Shown: positions 33,637-45,800 of the stretch, piece after piece
How positions within the stretch are numbered: position 1 is the first letter of the stretch
Layout of the letters: every line of letters begins with the position of its first letter
Assembly (NCBI GenBank): GCA_018257865.1
Contig: JAEUBA010000021.1
Span: 186,001-250,000 of the forward strand
Source: Stereocaulon alpinum
Lineage: Eukaryota > Ascomycota > Lecanoromycetes > Lecanorales > Stereocaulaceae
Reading direction: 5' to 3'
Length of the DNA stretch: 64,000 nt
Position numbers and translations under genes: made by a program
Notes under the pieces: model-generated
Seen by the model: only the letters and a program-made list of their open reading frames with translations
Told to the model about the DNA's origin: nothing
The model's database searches: none

Positions 33637-35113
33637 ATGTTCGGTACCTTGCGCTACGGCAGTCAAGAGGATGATTCCCATTTCATCCCAGGACCGCCGG
33701 GTACTGACAGCGGCGTACCAGGCCCAAGTCCTCGATATTCTGCATGTGACCAATGTCGTGGAAAGAAGGTTATTCTTTGCCTACATACACACAATAGATG
33801 GCTAATGATTTGTCGAACGTGCAGCAACGCTGCAGCGGTCAAAGAAATGGTTGCGAGCGATGCAGACGAACTTCGAGCACTTGCACATACACCCAAGATG
33901 CCAGGGCTAAAAGAGGCCGAAAAGATTCCCGCAACTCCCGCAATGGTGGTCAGACCGACAGCTCTGATGCTCCTCCGCCTTCTCCGGCACCTACGAAGCG
34001 AAGTGACACCGCTGATCGACAACGGGCGGGTGTAGAAGCTCAAGACATGAGTAGGGAGACAAGTTGCCCTTCGCCAGAGGCTATGGTAGATACGAACCTC
34101 ACAGATGATGCAACGGCGTTTGGGGAGTTTGACTTCACTTCGGACCAAATGTTGAACGATATCTTTCCTGGCCTGGAGGCAGAGTCAGACGACCCACTAC
34201 TTGAGGCATTGACGCTGCCTTCGCTGGACGGCTTGAGCCACGACCACTCTTTCGGGGCGGATGCTTCGGTTAACGTTGGCACACCGCCAGATCTTATGAC
34301 ATGTAAGTCAACCTATTCATACACTACTCCATTATCTGTACTGACATCGTCACAGTCCTGCCCAATAGCTTCGACCAATTTCAGCAAAGTGCTCTGAGTC
34401 CCAAGATGAGTATCGATAGCTTCTGTTCTAGTCCGACTCTACAGGTCGATCTCGACAACATGATACCGAAAGCACCTGCGAGTAAGAACAAGGCCTATGA
34501 AGCACTCGATGAAAACATACAGGACTCCTGGGTTGGTAACGTCCAGAAACACTCGAATCAAAGCCCTCAGCGTACGAAACCTTGTCGATGCTGCAATGTC
34601 GTTGCCAGCATGCTCGAACGTCTCGAAGCGAGAAACAGCCTCGTTGACCGCTCTGCCCTGGACAAGACCCTTGCTTCCCAACGGGAAGCCTTGAATCACT
34701 GTAACTCGGTCTTACAATGCAGGGAATGTGTTCTGCGCCCAGAATATATCCTGCTTCTCGGCGTAGTAGCTGAACGCCTCACAACGTCCTGCGAGTCTAC
34801 TGTCGCCCAATATCTTTCGGAATCATCTCTACAGAGTCGAACTCACCATTCAGCGTTCGGTCGGGGAACGTCCAAACCATCGAAAGAGCAGGACAGGATC
34901 TATATAGGAAGTTATGGGATAGAAAGTGTAGAAGAATGGCACGGCTTGATGCGGTTCTTGATCGCGCAACAGCTTCGAAGTCTAGGTCATTTGCTTGGAA
35001 GCATGAAGAAAGTGGCAGCATCAGGGTTCAGCATGACCAGGTTGCCTAATATAGGGGCTACCGAGAGGCGTGTAGCAGCTTTGATAGAGAAGATCCGGAA
35101 GTCTCAAGCTTGA
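33637..35113 (+). CDS. AflR-like Zn2Cys6 transcription factor
   Basis: Exons 33637-33768, 33825-34302 and 34356-35113 encode 455 aa. The binuclear zinc cluster begins at about residue 37 and follows C-x2-C-x6-C-x6-C-x2-C-x6-C (ACDQCRGKK, then RCSGQRNGCERCRR after the first splice, which lies inside the finger as is usual). A basic stretch RAKRGRKD follows. The C-terminal half has the aflatoxin-regulatory-protein pattern: a Cys-rich PCRCCN start, LNHCNSVLQCRECV, and a long helical region. Such proteins activate the metabolite cluster they lie in. The reading frame is intact although its likely targets are broken. ATG 33637 is the first Met in frame; upstream codons lack one. Confidence 0.9.
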
Positions 35114-36222
35114 CGACCGAGAGCTAGGTTCAGATTCGTAACGTCGTAGAAGACGTGGAACTTGGCTTCAAGAGATAGCCAAGACCTCGAAGAACACGTA
35201 ATGTCTACTCGCCAAATGATTCGATATGATTATGAGCTGAGCCCGTTCGCTGCCATGCTAGAATTGCCGAATCCATCAACGCCAAACGAGCCTACGATTG
35301 ACGGCTTACTCGCCAAGCACAAGCTATAAGTAGGGGGCGAGTCAGGGAGAAGGACATAATGACGACTGTATTGCCTCGGTTGCCCAATACATCCATCACA
35401 CATTACAAAGACTGAAACCTCCACGCCGAAGCTAATGCATCCTTTGCATCATGCAAGGTAAAGTATTGGGACATGTCATAGTGAATGCCCTAAGTGACGG
35501 CCTGGTTCGCAAGCGGGGTTTACCACCTGGGAAAGAGTCCGTCCCAGAAAATCTCATTGCGTTACCCTGCGGTGAGACTACAGTGGTAGGCGTCAGTCCG
35601 AATATGCTCGGTGATTCGTAAAATATGTTTGCTTAGTATTGCTCTTGCTCTATACTCTAACTGGAACAGAGCGGGTGCCAGTTTGTTTGCACGGAGTTGC
35701 TCTTACGGATGCAAGGCCGACTATACTTTGAGTGGCCTAGCCGTTTAGGATTGCTTGATTGGGCTGAACTGATGCAGTCATGCATTGCTGCTTCTTCCGG
35801 CGAATGAGAGCAGTCAGCGTTGGAGCTCGCAAGCGATCCTTGGTGCCCGTTCATGACGTTGGCCTGCTGGGTAAGGAGACTTGGAGCGGGCGACTGTTGA
35901 TTCGTGTATAGCATATTCCAGTTCACAGGATCACGAGTCTGATGGTCTTCGGACGACATGTCTACCTTTTGAAGACGCTGACACTACCATGTCTCGACTC
36001 AGAAGGATGGTATCCATTGAGTGTGACGTCGAAGAACGGCCAGCATTCCGAGACCGCAACGGCCCGGCAGAACGCTGATGGAGTGGACGATACAGCAAGC
36101 ATGCCGCAGGATCAGAAACCGGAGGATGTCCAACTTGGTAAAGTCGCAGTCATCCGTCATAAAGGATCTTGTGTTTCCGATTTCGGTTTCCACCACAATC
36201 GCATGACGAGGCTACGAACATC
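35114..36222 (+). other. intergenic region upstream of P450-2
   Basis: 1.1 kb with no supported gene. Short open frames (35230-35424, 35657-35959, 35942-36226) have no protein-like features. Probably 3' UTR of the regulator plus promoter of P450-2. Confidence 0.4.
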
Positions 36223-38069
36223 ATGACGGATATGATATTAGAAGTGCAGTACTACCTGCATATCATAAATGCAAGCTATACTCCACTCTTGACTCTCCTG
36301 AGTTCGGCTTCGGTACTGGTGAGTCGCTAGCCAAGCCTCTTGTCTTACAATGGACACTTTACAATGCTCACGGCCTGTAGCTGTTCCTATACATTATCCT
36401 CGCATCTATCTATAACCTTTACTTTCATCCATTGGCCTCATATCCAGGCCCGTTCCTCGCACGCTCAGGTCTAGTATATCTACCATTCCCGCGCGAGTCT
36501 AGGGTTATACTTACCTTGTGCAGCTATGGAGAGTAGTACATTCATTAGGTGGCCGAATGCCTCTAGCTATTGAGCACGCGCACCGGGTCTATGGTGAACA
36601 GATCTTGCTGGCACAAGACATGTCTGTTTCCTGAAATAACTAATATCCTGATACCAGGTCCGGTCTTTCGCGTCTCGCCTAACGAGTTGTCATTTGCCTC
36701 CGTCGCATCATTCAAGGACATCTACGGTAGTCAATCGGCGGGCAGACCTGCTATTGTCAAGAGCGAATTTTACGATATGTACGGTGCTGGCTTTGAATCG
36801 CTGTGTATAGGCTCTGAGAGGAACCCGGCAAAGCATAGCCGGATGAAACGAAATTTGTCCTCTGCCTTTTCAACTAAGGCACTTACGGAACAGGAAGGGA
36901 TTGTGGCGGCTCACATTGACCATTTCATCGATCGCTTGGGGACAAATGGTGGACCTAAGACTGGCGGGCTCGATATGTCGAAGTGGTACGAAATGGTTGC
37001 TTTTGACATCCTTGGGGATATGGCTTTTGGACAGTCCTTCGGCAGTGTTGATAGCGGTTCGTCTGACTCCTCGCACAGCCTCGTTCCTTCAAGAGTCTAT
37101 GCTGACACGATACAGGGAAACCTCATTTCTGGCAGTCGCTGGTCCTGGATCATCTTTATTTCGTCAATCTCGCGGATAATCTGCGCCGCTTTCCCCTGGT
37201 TGTATCAATCGCTAAAGCATTGTTCCCATCAACCGTGGCTGTTCGCAATCAGAATTCGGAATACAGTAGACAGCAGGTTGCGAAGTAGGTTCTTGATCGA
37301 AAGCATTGAGCAAGAGTAGACTAAGGGTATCTAATAATCCTACAGGCGGCTTGGAAATAAGAATGGACGGAAAGACTTTCTGTCTTCGCTTGTGGACCAG
37401 GTAGAGAGTGGGGAAGTCGGAAAGGAGGAGATGACAGCTCATGTATCGACGCTCGTGTAAGTGTGCCAAGAACCACACTTGTCAGCACATCGGTATTGAT
37501 GTTAGTATACTTGCAGGATCGCTGGAGGAGAGACTGTCGCCACATTCATGGCCGCTACTACCTTCTACCTTCTCAAAGAGACCAGCTGCTACGACAGACT
37601 TCGAACGGAGATCCGCCAACACTTCCCTTCTTACGACTCGATCAATGGTGCCTCCGCGCAGCAGTTGCCGTACTTGCAAGCAGTCATTCATGAGGGTTTG
37701 CGAATCTATCCGCCAGGCTCTGTAGGGTTCCCGAGACTATCTCCCGGTACCTTTATTGATGGTTACTGGGTCCCGAAAGGCGTATGCTCTTTTTCATCAA
37801 ATGTCGTGGTATAAAGGTATTGTTACTGACTTCTATTCGAAAGGCTGAGATATATACGAGTGCCTGGACAGTGACCCACGATGCTGCGAACTTTGAGGCG
37901 CCGATGAAGTTCAGGCCGGAACGGTGGCTGGATCCTGACTGTAGGGATGTCAAGGAAGCCAGCCAGCCTTTTTCGCTTGGTCCCCGAGGTTGTTTAGGTC
38001 GCAAGTAAGATCGCATCAACGCTGACTCGCCACACTAGAGCTGACGAATGTGCCTTCTAGCTTTGCTTG
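36223..38069 (+). pseudogene. cytochrome P450 (P450-2), 3' end lost to a retrotransposon
   Basis: Exons 36223-36318, 36381-36473, 36524-36593, 36658-37056, 37116-37284, 37346-37456, 37517-37781, 37844-38004 and 38061-38069 are in frame. A membrane anchor and PGPF hinge start the protein. I-helix AGGET, K-helix EGLR, FRPERW and heme loop PFSLGPRGCLGRN are all present. The ninth exon has just reached the codons after the heme loop when the copia LTR begins (38070, preceded by GCTTG); about 50 C-terminal residues including the end of the L-helix are missing and do not reappear right of the transposon nest. It shares six intron positions with P450-1 and has two extra near the 5' end. No earlier stop is seen. 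Confidence 0.88.
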
Positions 38070-38292
38070 TGTCGGAATAACTTCGCTCCGTAATTGCGGA
38101 GTCACGTGACTCCGCAATAGCGGCTTGGCGCCAACTCCTAGATAAAACACCATAGCTTAGCTAGCTAGATTCAAGACAATCCCTAGTTTAACAAGCCTAA
38201 TAGACACCCTGCTAATCAGGTTGTCTAGGGCAGGTAATAGGGGATTAAGCTACCTACTAATCAGTACTACCTAGCAAGAGGGTATACCAACA
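38070..38292 (+). repeat. 5' LTR, copia A second copy, with palindrome
   Basis: 223 bp, longer than the 211-bp LTRs of the first copy because of a palindromic block at 38093-38118. The terminal CCAACA is the RIP-type form of CCGACA. Confidence 0.8.
38093..38118. repeat. perfect 26-bp palindrome
   Basis: Arms ATTGCGGAGTCAC and GTGACTCCGCAAT meet at a CACGTG centre without a spacer. Unmutated although its surroundings are RIP-affected. The first copia A copy has only the right half of it (CTCCGCAA). Confidence 0.85.
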
Positions 38293-39361
38293 CTAATCAG
38301 TTATCGACCTCAGATCAGCAAGGTAAAGAAAATTTCAACTATAACACTAAAACCTTACCTATACTACCACAAAGCCTCAGCTATAACGCCTAACCTTATA
38401 ATAACGCAGCCGACTATAGAAGAGGACGGCGGGATAATAATATTAGTAGGAATCGTCCTTAACAACCCTAAAAAGTTAATAAGGGATACCCTAGTAGTAT
38501 ATATTACCTAAGTAATAAGCTACTACTAGAACTATAAAGAAGAAGGACGTAATCTATAGATAAACTTCCTTAAAGACTTTAATAATTAGGATAAAGCTTT
38601 ATTTAGTAAGGTAGAGAAACTATTACTGTAAAACCTTAGGGACCTACTTTCTAATCGTAACGTCTTTATACCTAAGGATAGAACTTATATCTATAAGTAC
38701 CTAGTAAGGCTAGTAGTCTAGCTATAGTCTAATTAGCCTACGGACGTACTAAAGCTAAAGAAGAAGTCCTACGTTAACCCTACTAATAACTCTAATACGC
38801 TTAGTACGCTTACCTTAGGTAACTCTAATACGCCTAGTACGCCTACCTTAGTTAAAGCTAAAATACTAACTAGGACTAGTACGCTATTTAATATAATACG
38901 CTTCTAAATAGCCCTAATTAATAGTTTTAAGATCTATAACGCTATCGCTAATTACTAGGAGTAAGGCCTTTCCTAAGAACTTACCGTATTAACTAAGCTC
39001 TATACGGAAGAGATAAAATATAATAGAAGAAATAACGCCTTCGACTATAAGCTAAATATATTCTTAACTATCGCCTCTAATATAGGGATATCGTTAACTA
39101 AGCTCTATATAGTATCTTAATATATACTAAGTAGTAATACGCTTAATTTCTATTTTAATAATTAATTTTCCTTCTTATTAATAAATCTAGACTCCCTAAG
39201 AGTTACTTTTAAGGGAAACTTTAAAGGAAGAGAATACTAAATCGCCCGCCTTAATAAATAGAATAGTATATCCTTATAACTATTTATTAACTATAATAAA
39301 GATAAAACCTTAACGGAGTACCTAGATACTATAATATTAAAACTAAGAGAGCTATAATATT

Positions 39362-42300
39362 ACAACGTTATAGTAAGAATTAGTATATAATAAATTAGTT
39401 ATTAAGTCTAATTCTACTTACGAGCTATTTTAGATATATACTATACTAAGGCGGGCCTCAGCCCTACGCCACCGTAGTATAATACAATATAATAGTATAA
39501 GGCTATTAATTAATTAATTTATACGCCTATTCTAGTATCTATATATACTAATAAGGGTATTCTTTTATATAATTAGAAAATCTAGAGGGCTATAAGCCCT
39601 CTAGACGCGAAAGAAACCTTTTTAGGGTCGCCCCTTCTAGCTAAAAACTTTCGCTTATTAGCTTACTTATTATTCTACTCCGCCTATCTAATCTCGCTGC
39701 TAAGCTCTATAATATTAGTAATTATAATCTCCTTTACCCTACTAAGCCCTATAATACTCCGGTAGCTCTACTACCTTTAACTTTACCTTATACTTAGGCT
39801 TCTTTATCTTTAGGGTTTTTATTATTAGTTCTACTTTAATAAGGAGTTTAGACTAAGAAAGCTATTCCTTAGTAAGTTAATACTATATTAGAAATCCTAA
39901 CTAGACTAGCTATCTCGCTACTACCCTTATACTATTAACTTTAGCTAGTATAGTCCTAATATTATAAGTCCCTACCTCCTTAATAAGTTCTTTTTAAGTA
40001 TTACTAAGCTTTAGGTAATATAGGAGAATATACTTTATATCCTAATTTCTTTAACTATAACTATAGCGAGCGTTACGAATCCTTAGTACTTTCGCTTTAT
40101 ATAAGAAGTAGTTAAACCTATTTTTATTACTTTAGAGTTAGACTACTATTAAGCTTTCTACCTTTCTTAGTTTTAGGTAGTAGTTATATCTATCTCTAAA
40201 TAATATCTCCTTCTAAGTAGGTATATAAGAGTATTTAGGGATAGCCTTTTTATATACCTCCTATTACTTAGTTTACTTTATTATTACCTAATTCCTTATT
40301 TTCTTAGCTAGGATACCTACGTTTTAGTACTCCTTAATATCTATTTCTAAGTTATATTAATATACTTTCCGCCTTATTATTATTAATACTTAGTCCTAAT
40401 TCTTCGCTTTAAGCTCCTAAAGGGCCTATACCTCCTTCTTTAGTAATAGGGTAGGGTATATTAGGCGCGTCCTCCCTCTTTTTCCCTATAATCTCTAGCG
40501 GATTATATAGTTACCTTTAATTATTAAGTTATAGATCCCCCTTAGTACTTAATATCTTATAACTAAAGTATCTAACTAAGTTTAGATAGGAGGGATAACC
40601 GCCTCTACCTTTAAGACCTAAACTAGTATCGCTCTATATACTCTAAGTACTATCCTTAGATAGTTATTCTATATTATCGCTAGTATCTTAATATACTTTC
40701 CCGCTACTCCTAATTCTTTAGTAAGGGTATACTAGATTAGTATTATAAATATAAGTATAGGTCTTACTACTATATTATATACTATCCTATATTTCTTAAA
40801 CGTAGCTCCTTAAGTTAATCTAGCTAGGTACTTAATCGCTTAGGCTTAGGTAGCTACTTTTACCTTTACCTACGCTATATAGGGGCCCTAGCGAAGCTTA
40901 GTATTAATATATAGCCTAAGGATCCTAATACTCGCCTCCGGTATAACCTCCGCGCTGCTAAATTATACTATCTCTTTTATATTAAACCTCTTAGGCGTTC
41001 GCGACAGATATACTAGTTCGTACTTAGTATAAGGCTATATTATAATAATCTACCCCCTTATAACGAAAATAAGTAAGACGTCCTCGTCTTCTAAGTAATT
41101 ATATAAGTAATACTAAGGGTATTATAATAAGCTAAGTAGTAAGATACTATAAGCCTAAGAAGCTAAGTAGTATAATAAGTCCTTTAATATAATAAGTCTT
41201 CTAGTATAACTACCTTCCGTACTTACGGGGCCGTCCTAGTCTCTACTTAGGAGCTTTAGGCGTTTCAGCTAGTACGCCTACTTCAGCCTAATCTCTACTT
41301 TATAGACTAGCCTTATACTCTTCGACTAGTACTATAGTATTAGTAAGCTAATCTACTATTCTCTACTTATTAAATTACGCCTCGAAACCTTCCTATCTTA
41401 CTAAGTATTACGTAACTATCTTCCTACCTTTACGTACTATACGTTTGTTTAGTAGCCTCTTAATATAGTAGGACTTCTATTTATTAGTATCTCCTTCGAC
41501 GAAGATTAAAGGAGGATATATAGGTTATTCTTAATTAAAGGGATTAGCTACGGTAGTAGGTACGGGTTCTAACTAAGCTACGGTAAAGATATTATAGATC
41601 TTCTAATACTCTAGGATATCTAGACGATATACTAGATAGCCTACCCTATTAAGAACCTTAAAGAGGTTAGCGTACTACTAACCGTATTTTCTTCCGGTTA
41701 CTATAGTCGCGGGGATATTATATCCCTTATAGAGGTGTAGTAGTACCTCCTCTCCTAGCTTAAGGAATATTAGTTAGTATTTCCTATTATAGTAGTACTT
41801 TTATATTATAGTAGCGAAGGAAATTACGTTAGTAGCTTCTTTCCTTATAACTACCTTTATATTAAAATTACCCTTCTTATAACTAACCTTAATAAGGTCT
41901 AAAGCCTAATTAGGTTCGAATCTATAGGCGATATTATAGGGAGTCCTTTTAGTAGTTATTAATAATAATCTATTAAGCCCCGCTTATAATTTAGGTAGTA
42001 CCTCCGGCTAGGAGGTAGGGTCTTTTAAAGTATAGATATAATATCGTAGAGCTATCTTAACTATTTAATTCGTCCTTTCGCTTATTCTATTAGTCTATAG
42101 GTAATAAGCTATAGAGTAGAGTAGCTTAACGTGAAGCTACCTAGATAACTCCTTCTAGAAGTCTAAGAGAAATTTCGGATCTCTATCTAAAATAATAGCC
42201 TTCGGGAGTCCTTAGTTAATTAGGAGTAGTCGCTAAAGTAAATAGTCTACCTAATCCTTAGTAGAAAATATCGTTTTACTAGTAAGGAGCGTAATAAGCT

Positions 42301-42519
42301 TACTAAACTTATAGGTAATTATTATAATATAGTCTTATCTAGCCTTACTAAGGGGTAACCTAAGGATAAAATCTATTACTAGCGTATAGAAAGGTACTAG
42401 TAGGGAGTTAATAATTTATATACTATCGTAGGGGAGATATCGGCGTGTCTAAAAGACCTAATACTACGGGTAATATTATAGGTATTCTTAAAGGAGCTTA
42501 GATAGTCCGCGAATATACT
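39362..42519 (-). mobile_element. Ty3/gypsy chromovirus remnant, RIP-mutated
   Basis: Outside the LINE insertion (39507-41024), minus-strand reading gives the 3' part of a gypsy pol: integrase core at about 41950-42400 (FSKLITLL, then AIILDRDPKFLL), the integrase C-terminus and GPFK-like/VYRL block at about 41600-41700 and a chromodomain-like segment near 41380-41420. Reverse transcriptase and gag are missing; the integrase abuts an LTR at 42520, so an internal deletion has occurred. Many stops are of RIP type. Confidence 0.7.
39507..41024 (-). mobile_element. LINE copy a (Tad1-type), 5'-truncated
   Basis: 1518 bp, minus strand, with the 3' tail (ATTA-type repeat, RIP form of ATCA) at the left end. 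It is flanked by the 14-bp target duplication TAGTATAAGGCTAT (39493-39506 and 41025-41038) and lies within the gypsy remnant. Content is the C-terminal part of ORF2 and 3' UTR. RIP-saturated. Confidence 0.85.
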
Positions 42520-42895
42520 TGTAACGGGGTGGTTTAACTCCTGCGGGTAAATTATATAGTATATTAAGTACTAGAAGGTAATAGAGATAGATAGTTATTA
42601 AAGTATCTTTAGCTAAGACTCCTCTCTATTATATAAGTTAAATATAAGGAGATAAGAAAATATTCTACTAAAGGAAAACCCTTCCTTATATATTTACCTT
42701 AATTATACTAAGCCCTAATATAATCTAGGTAATTTAGCCCTATATCTATTATATTACTCTATAATCTACCTAATATACCTTAGATTACTTATATTACTAA
42801 GTCCTCTCCTAAGTATCCTTTTCCTATTAACCTTATTATATATATTACCTATAACCTTATAGGGTTTTCTATAATATAATCCCCTTATTTAGTTA
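42520..42895 (-). repeat. gypsy LTR, RIP-mutated
   Basis: Begins TGTAACGGGG at 42520 and runs to the LINE tail at about 42896. The same sequence occurs inverted at about 52060-52440. It is the terminal repeat of the gypsy remnant, or a separate copy of it; the outer end is lost to the LINE insertion. Confidence 0.65.
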
Positions 42896-45800
42896 TTGAT
42901 TAATTGATTGGTTTATACGCCTATTCTAGTATCTATATATACTAATAAGGGTGTTCTTTTATATTACTAGGAAATCTAGGGGGCTCTAAGCCCTCTAAAC
43001 GCGAAAGAAACCTTTTTAGGGTCGCCCCTTCTAGCTAAAAACTTTCGCTTATTAGCTTACTTATCCTTCTACTCTGCCTATCTAACCTTACCGCTAGGCT
43101 CTATAATACTAGTAGCTATATTCTCTATTACCCTACTAGGCCTTATAATACTTTAGTAGCTCTACTGCCTTTAGCTTCTACTTATACTTAGGCTTCTTTA
43201 TCTTTAAGGTTTTTATTACCGGTTCTACTTTAATAGGGAGTCTAGACTAGGAGAGCTATTCCCTAGTAAGATAATACTATATTAGGAACCCTAACTTAAC
43301 TAGCTATCTTATAGCCGCTCTTATACTAGTAACCTTAACTAGTATAGCTTTAATATTATAGGTCTCCGCCTCCTTAATAAGTTCCCTACGAGAGTCGCTA
43401 AGTTTTAGGTAGTATAGGAGGATATACTTTATATCCTACTTCCTCTAGCCGTAGCTATATTAGGTACTATAAACCCTTAGTACCCTTACCTTATATAAGA
43501 AGTAGTTAAACCTATTTTTACTACTTTAAAGTTAAACCGCTATTAAGCTTTCTACCTTCTAAAGCTTTAGGTAGTAGTTATACCTATTACCGAATAGCAG
43601 CTCCCTCTATATAGGTATACGAAAGTACTTAAGAATAATATCTTAGTATACTTCCTACTATTTAGTCTACTTCTCCCTTACCTAGCTTTATACCCTCTTA
43701 GCTAGGATACTTATATCCTAGTACTCTTTAATATCTATTTTTAGGTTATACTAGTATACCTTCTTCCTTATCGTTATTACCGCTTAGTCCTAATCCTTTA
43801 CCTTAAGCTCCCGTAGGGCCTATTCTTCCTTCTTTAGTAATAGGGTTAGGTATATTAGGCGCGCTCTTCCCCTCTTTCCCTATAGTCTCCTACGGATTAT
43901 ACGGTTACCCTTAATTATTAGAGGGTAAACTCCCCTTAGTACCTAGTATCTTATAACTAGGGTATCTAAGTAGGTTTAAATAGGTAGGATAACTACCTCC
44001 GCCTTTAGGACCTAAACCGGTATTACCTTATATACTCTAAGTACTATCTATAAGTAGTTATTCTATATTATCGCGAGCGTCTTTATATATTTCTTAACTA
44101 CTCCTAGCCCTCTAGTAGGGGTATACTATATTAGGGCGGCGAATATAAGTATAGGCCTTACCGCTATACTATATACCTTCCTATACTTTTTAAATATAGC
44201 TCCCTAAGTCGACCTTACTAAATACTTAATCGCTTAAGCTTAGGTAGTAGCTTTTACTTTTACTTAAGCTATATAAGGGCCCTAGCGGAGTTTAGTATTA
44301 ATATATAATTTAAAGACCCTAATACTCGCTTCTAGTATAACCTCTATATTACTAAATTATACCGTCTCCCTTATATTAAACCTTTTAGGAGTACGCGATA
44401 GATATACTAGTTCGTATTTTTAAGGCGCGAATATTACCTTATATATTTTCGCTTATATCTAGTAGAGTTTATAGGCCTATTCTAGCTACCTATAATTCGT
44501 TTCTATTAATTTACTATATATTAATAGGTATATATTATCTACGAATCCTCCTACTTATACTAGGATCTTTACCTTTAAGTATACTTTAATTAGCGTTATA
44601 TTAAAGAAGAGGAATAAGATTAGCGATATTAGTAATTCTTATAGAATCCCTATCTCTACTACCTTAATTAGGCTAGTCCTACCTCCTAGAGTTATTAATA
44701 TTACTCTATCCTTAAGGAAGCTCGCAGTCTATTAGATAATCCTCTTAGGGATTCCTTTTATCCTTAGGTTATAAAGCAGCCTTTTATAGGATATATTATT
44801 AAATACCTCTACTATATCTAGTAATAGTAGGCTCGCTATATTATCCTTACTTTAGTTTTATATTATATAGATTAAGTCTATAATAGTCTTTAGGGCTAAT
44901 TTTACTAAATATCTCTTCCTACCTCCTATCTAATATTCTAAGAGTAGGTGATTTACTTTAGCTATTCTACTAAGTTATTTTACTATTACTATCTCTAATA
45001 CCTTTCTAAGTATATCTAGTAGTACGATAGGTTAATAAGCTTTAGGTTTAGAGTAGTTAGTTTTTTTTAGCTTCTTTAGTATTACTATATTCGCTTCGCA
45101 GAATTTCTTTAGGTAGTATCTATAGTCTAGATACGCTTAAAATACCCTCCTAAAGGTCTCCCCTATTTCCTTATATACTACCCTTAGGAACCTATTTAGG
45201 ATTCCTAAAATTCTTAGGGCCTTATCTACTACTAGGTACTAAATCGCGTCTCTTACCTCCTTTATAGTAATCTCGCTATCTATTATAATAAGCTTTAGGT
45301 AACTAGCTCCCTTAACGTCCGCTAGGTCTACTAAGGGTAGAGGTAGGAAGAGGACCCTTTTTAGGGCCTCTACCTTCCCTTTAAAGTCTATTACCTTATT
45401 CCTATTTCTATCTTTAATAGCTGGGAATTATAGTAGCTCTTTAGGATATATATTCCTCTCCCTTCCCTACTTAATAAGTTACTATACTCCTCCTAATTTT
45501 AGCGACGCTTTATAAACCCCCTCTTAGAAAGCTATCGTCTAAGTTTTTTATAGGGTAGTAACCTTTTTACTTTTAGCCTAGCGGAGGGCCTCCTTAGTTT
45601 ATATATTTCTATTATAGCGATAGGCCTTAAGCGCTATCTATAATACCTTAGTAACTCTTATATACGCCCTATTCTAGTATAGTTTAGCTCCTATATACTA
45701 CTCCTTATATAGGATAGTATTCTCTACTACCTCCTATAGTATAGCTATAAGCTTATTAATATATAAATTAATTACCTCTTCCGAGTCTAATAGGTATCTA

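Larger units (their letters stand above)
38070..39361 (+). mobile_element. copia family A, second copy, 5' part only
   Basis: Starts with a 223-bp LTR (38070-38292; TGTCGG...CCAACA) homologous to the element in SDR-2, then gag sequence collinear with 26057-27142 of the first copy. The likeness ends abruptly after CTATAATAT at 39361, where gypsy-type sequence takes over; the 3' remainder and 3' LTR are not found in the window. Interior RIP-mutated. Confidence 0.85.
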
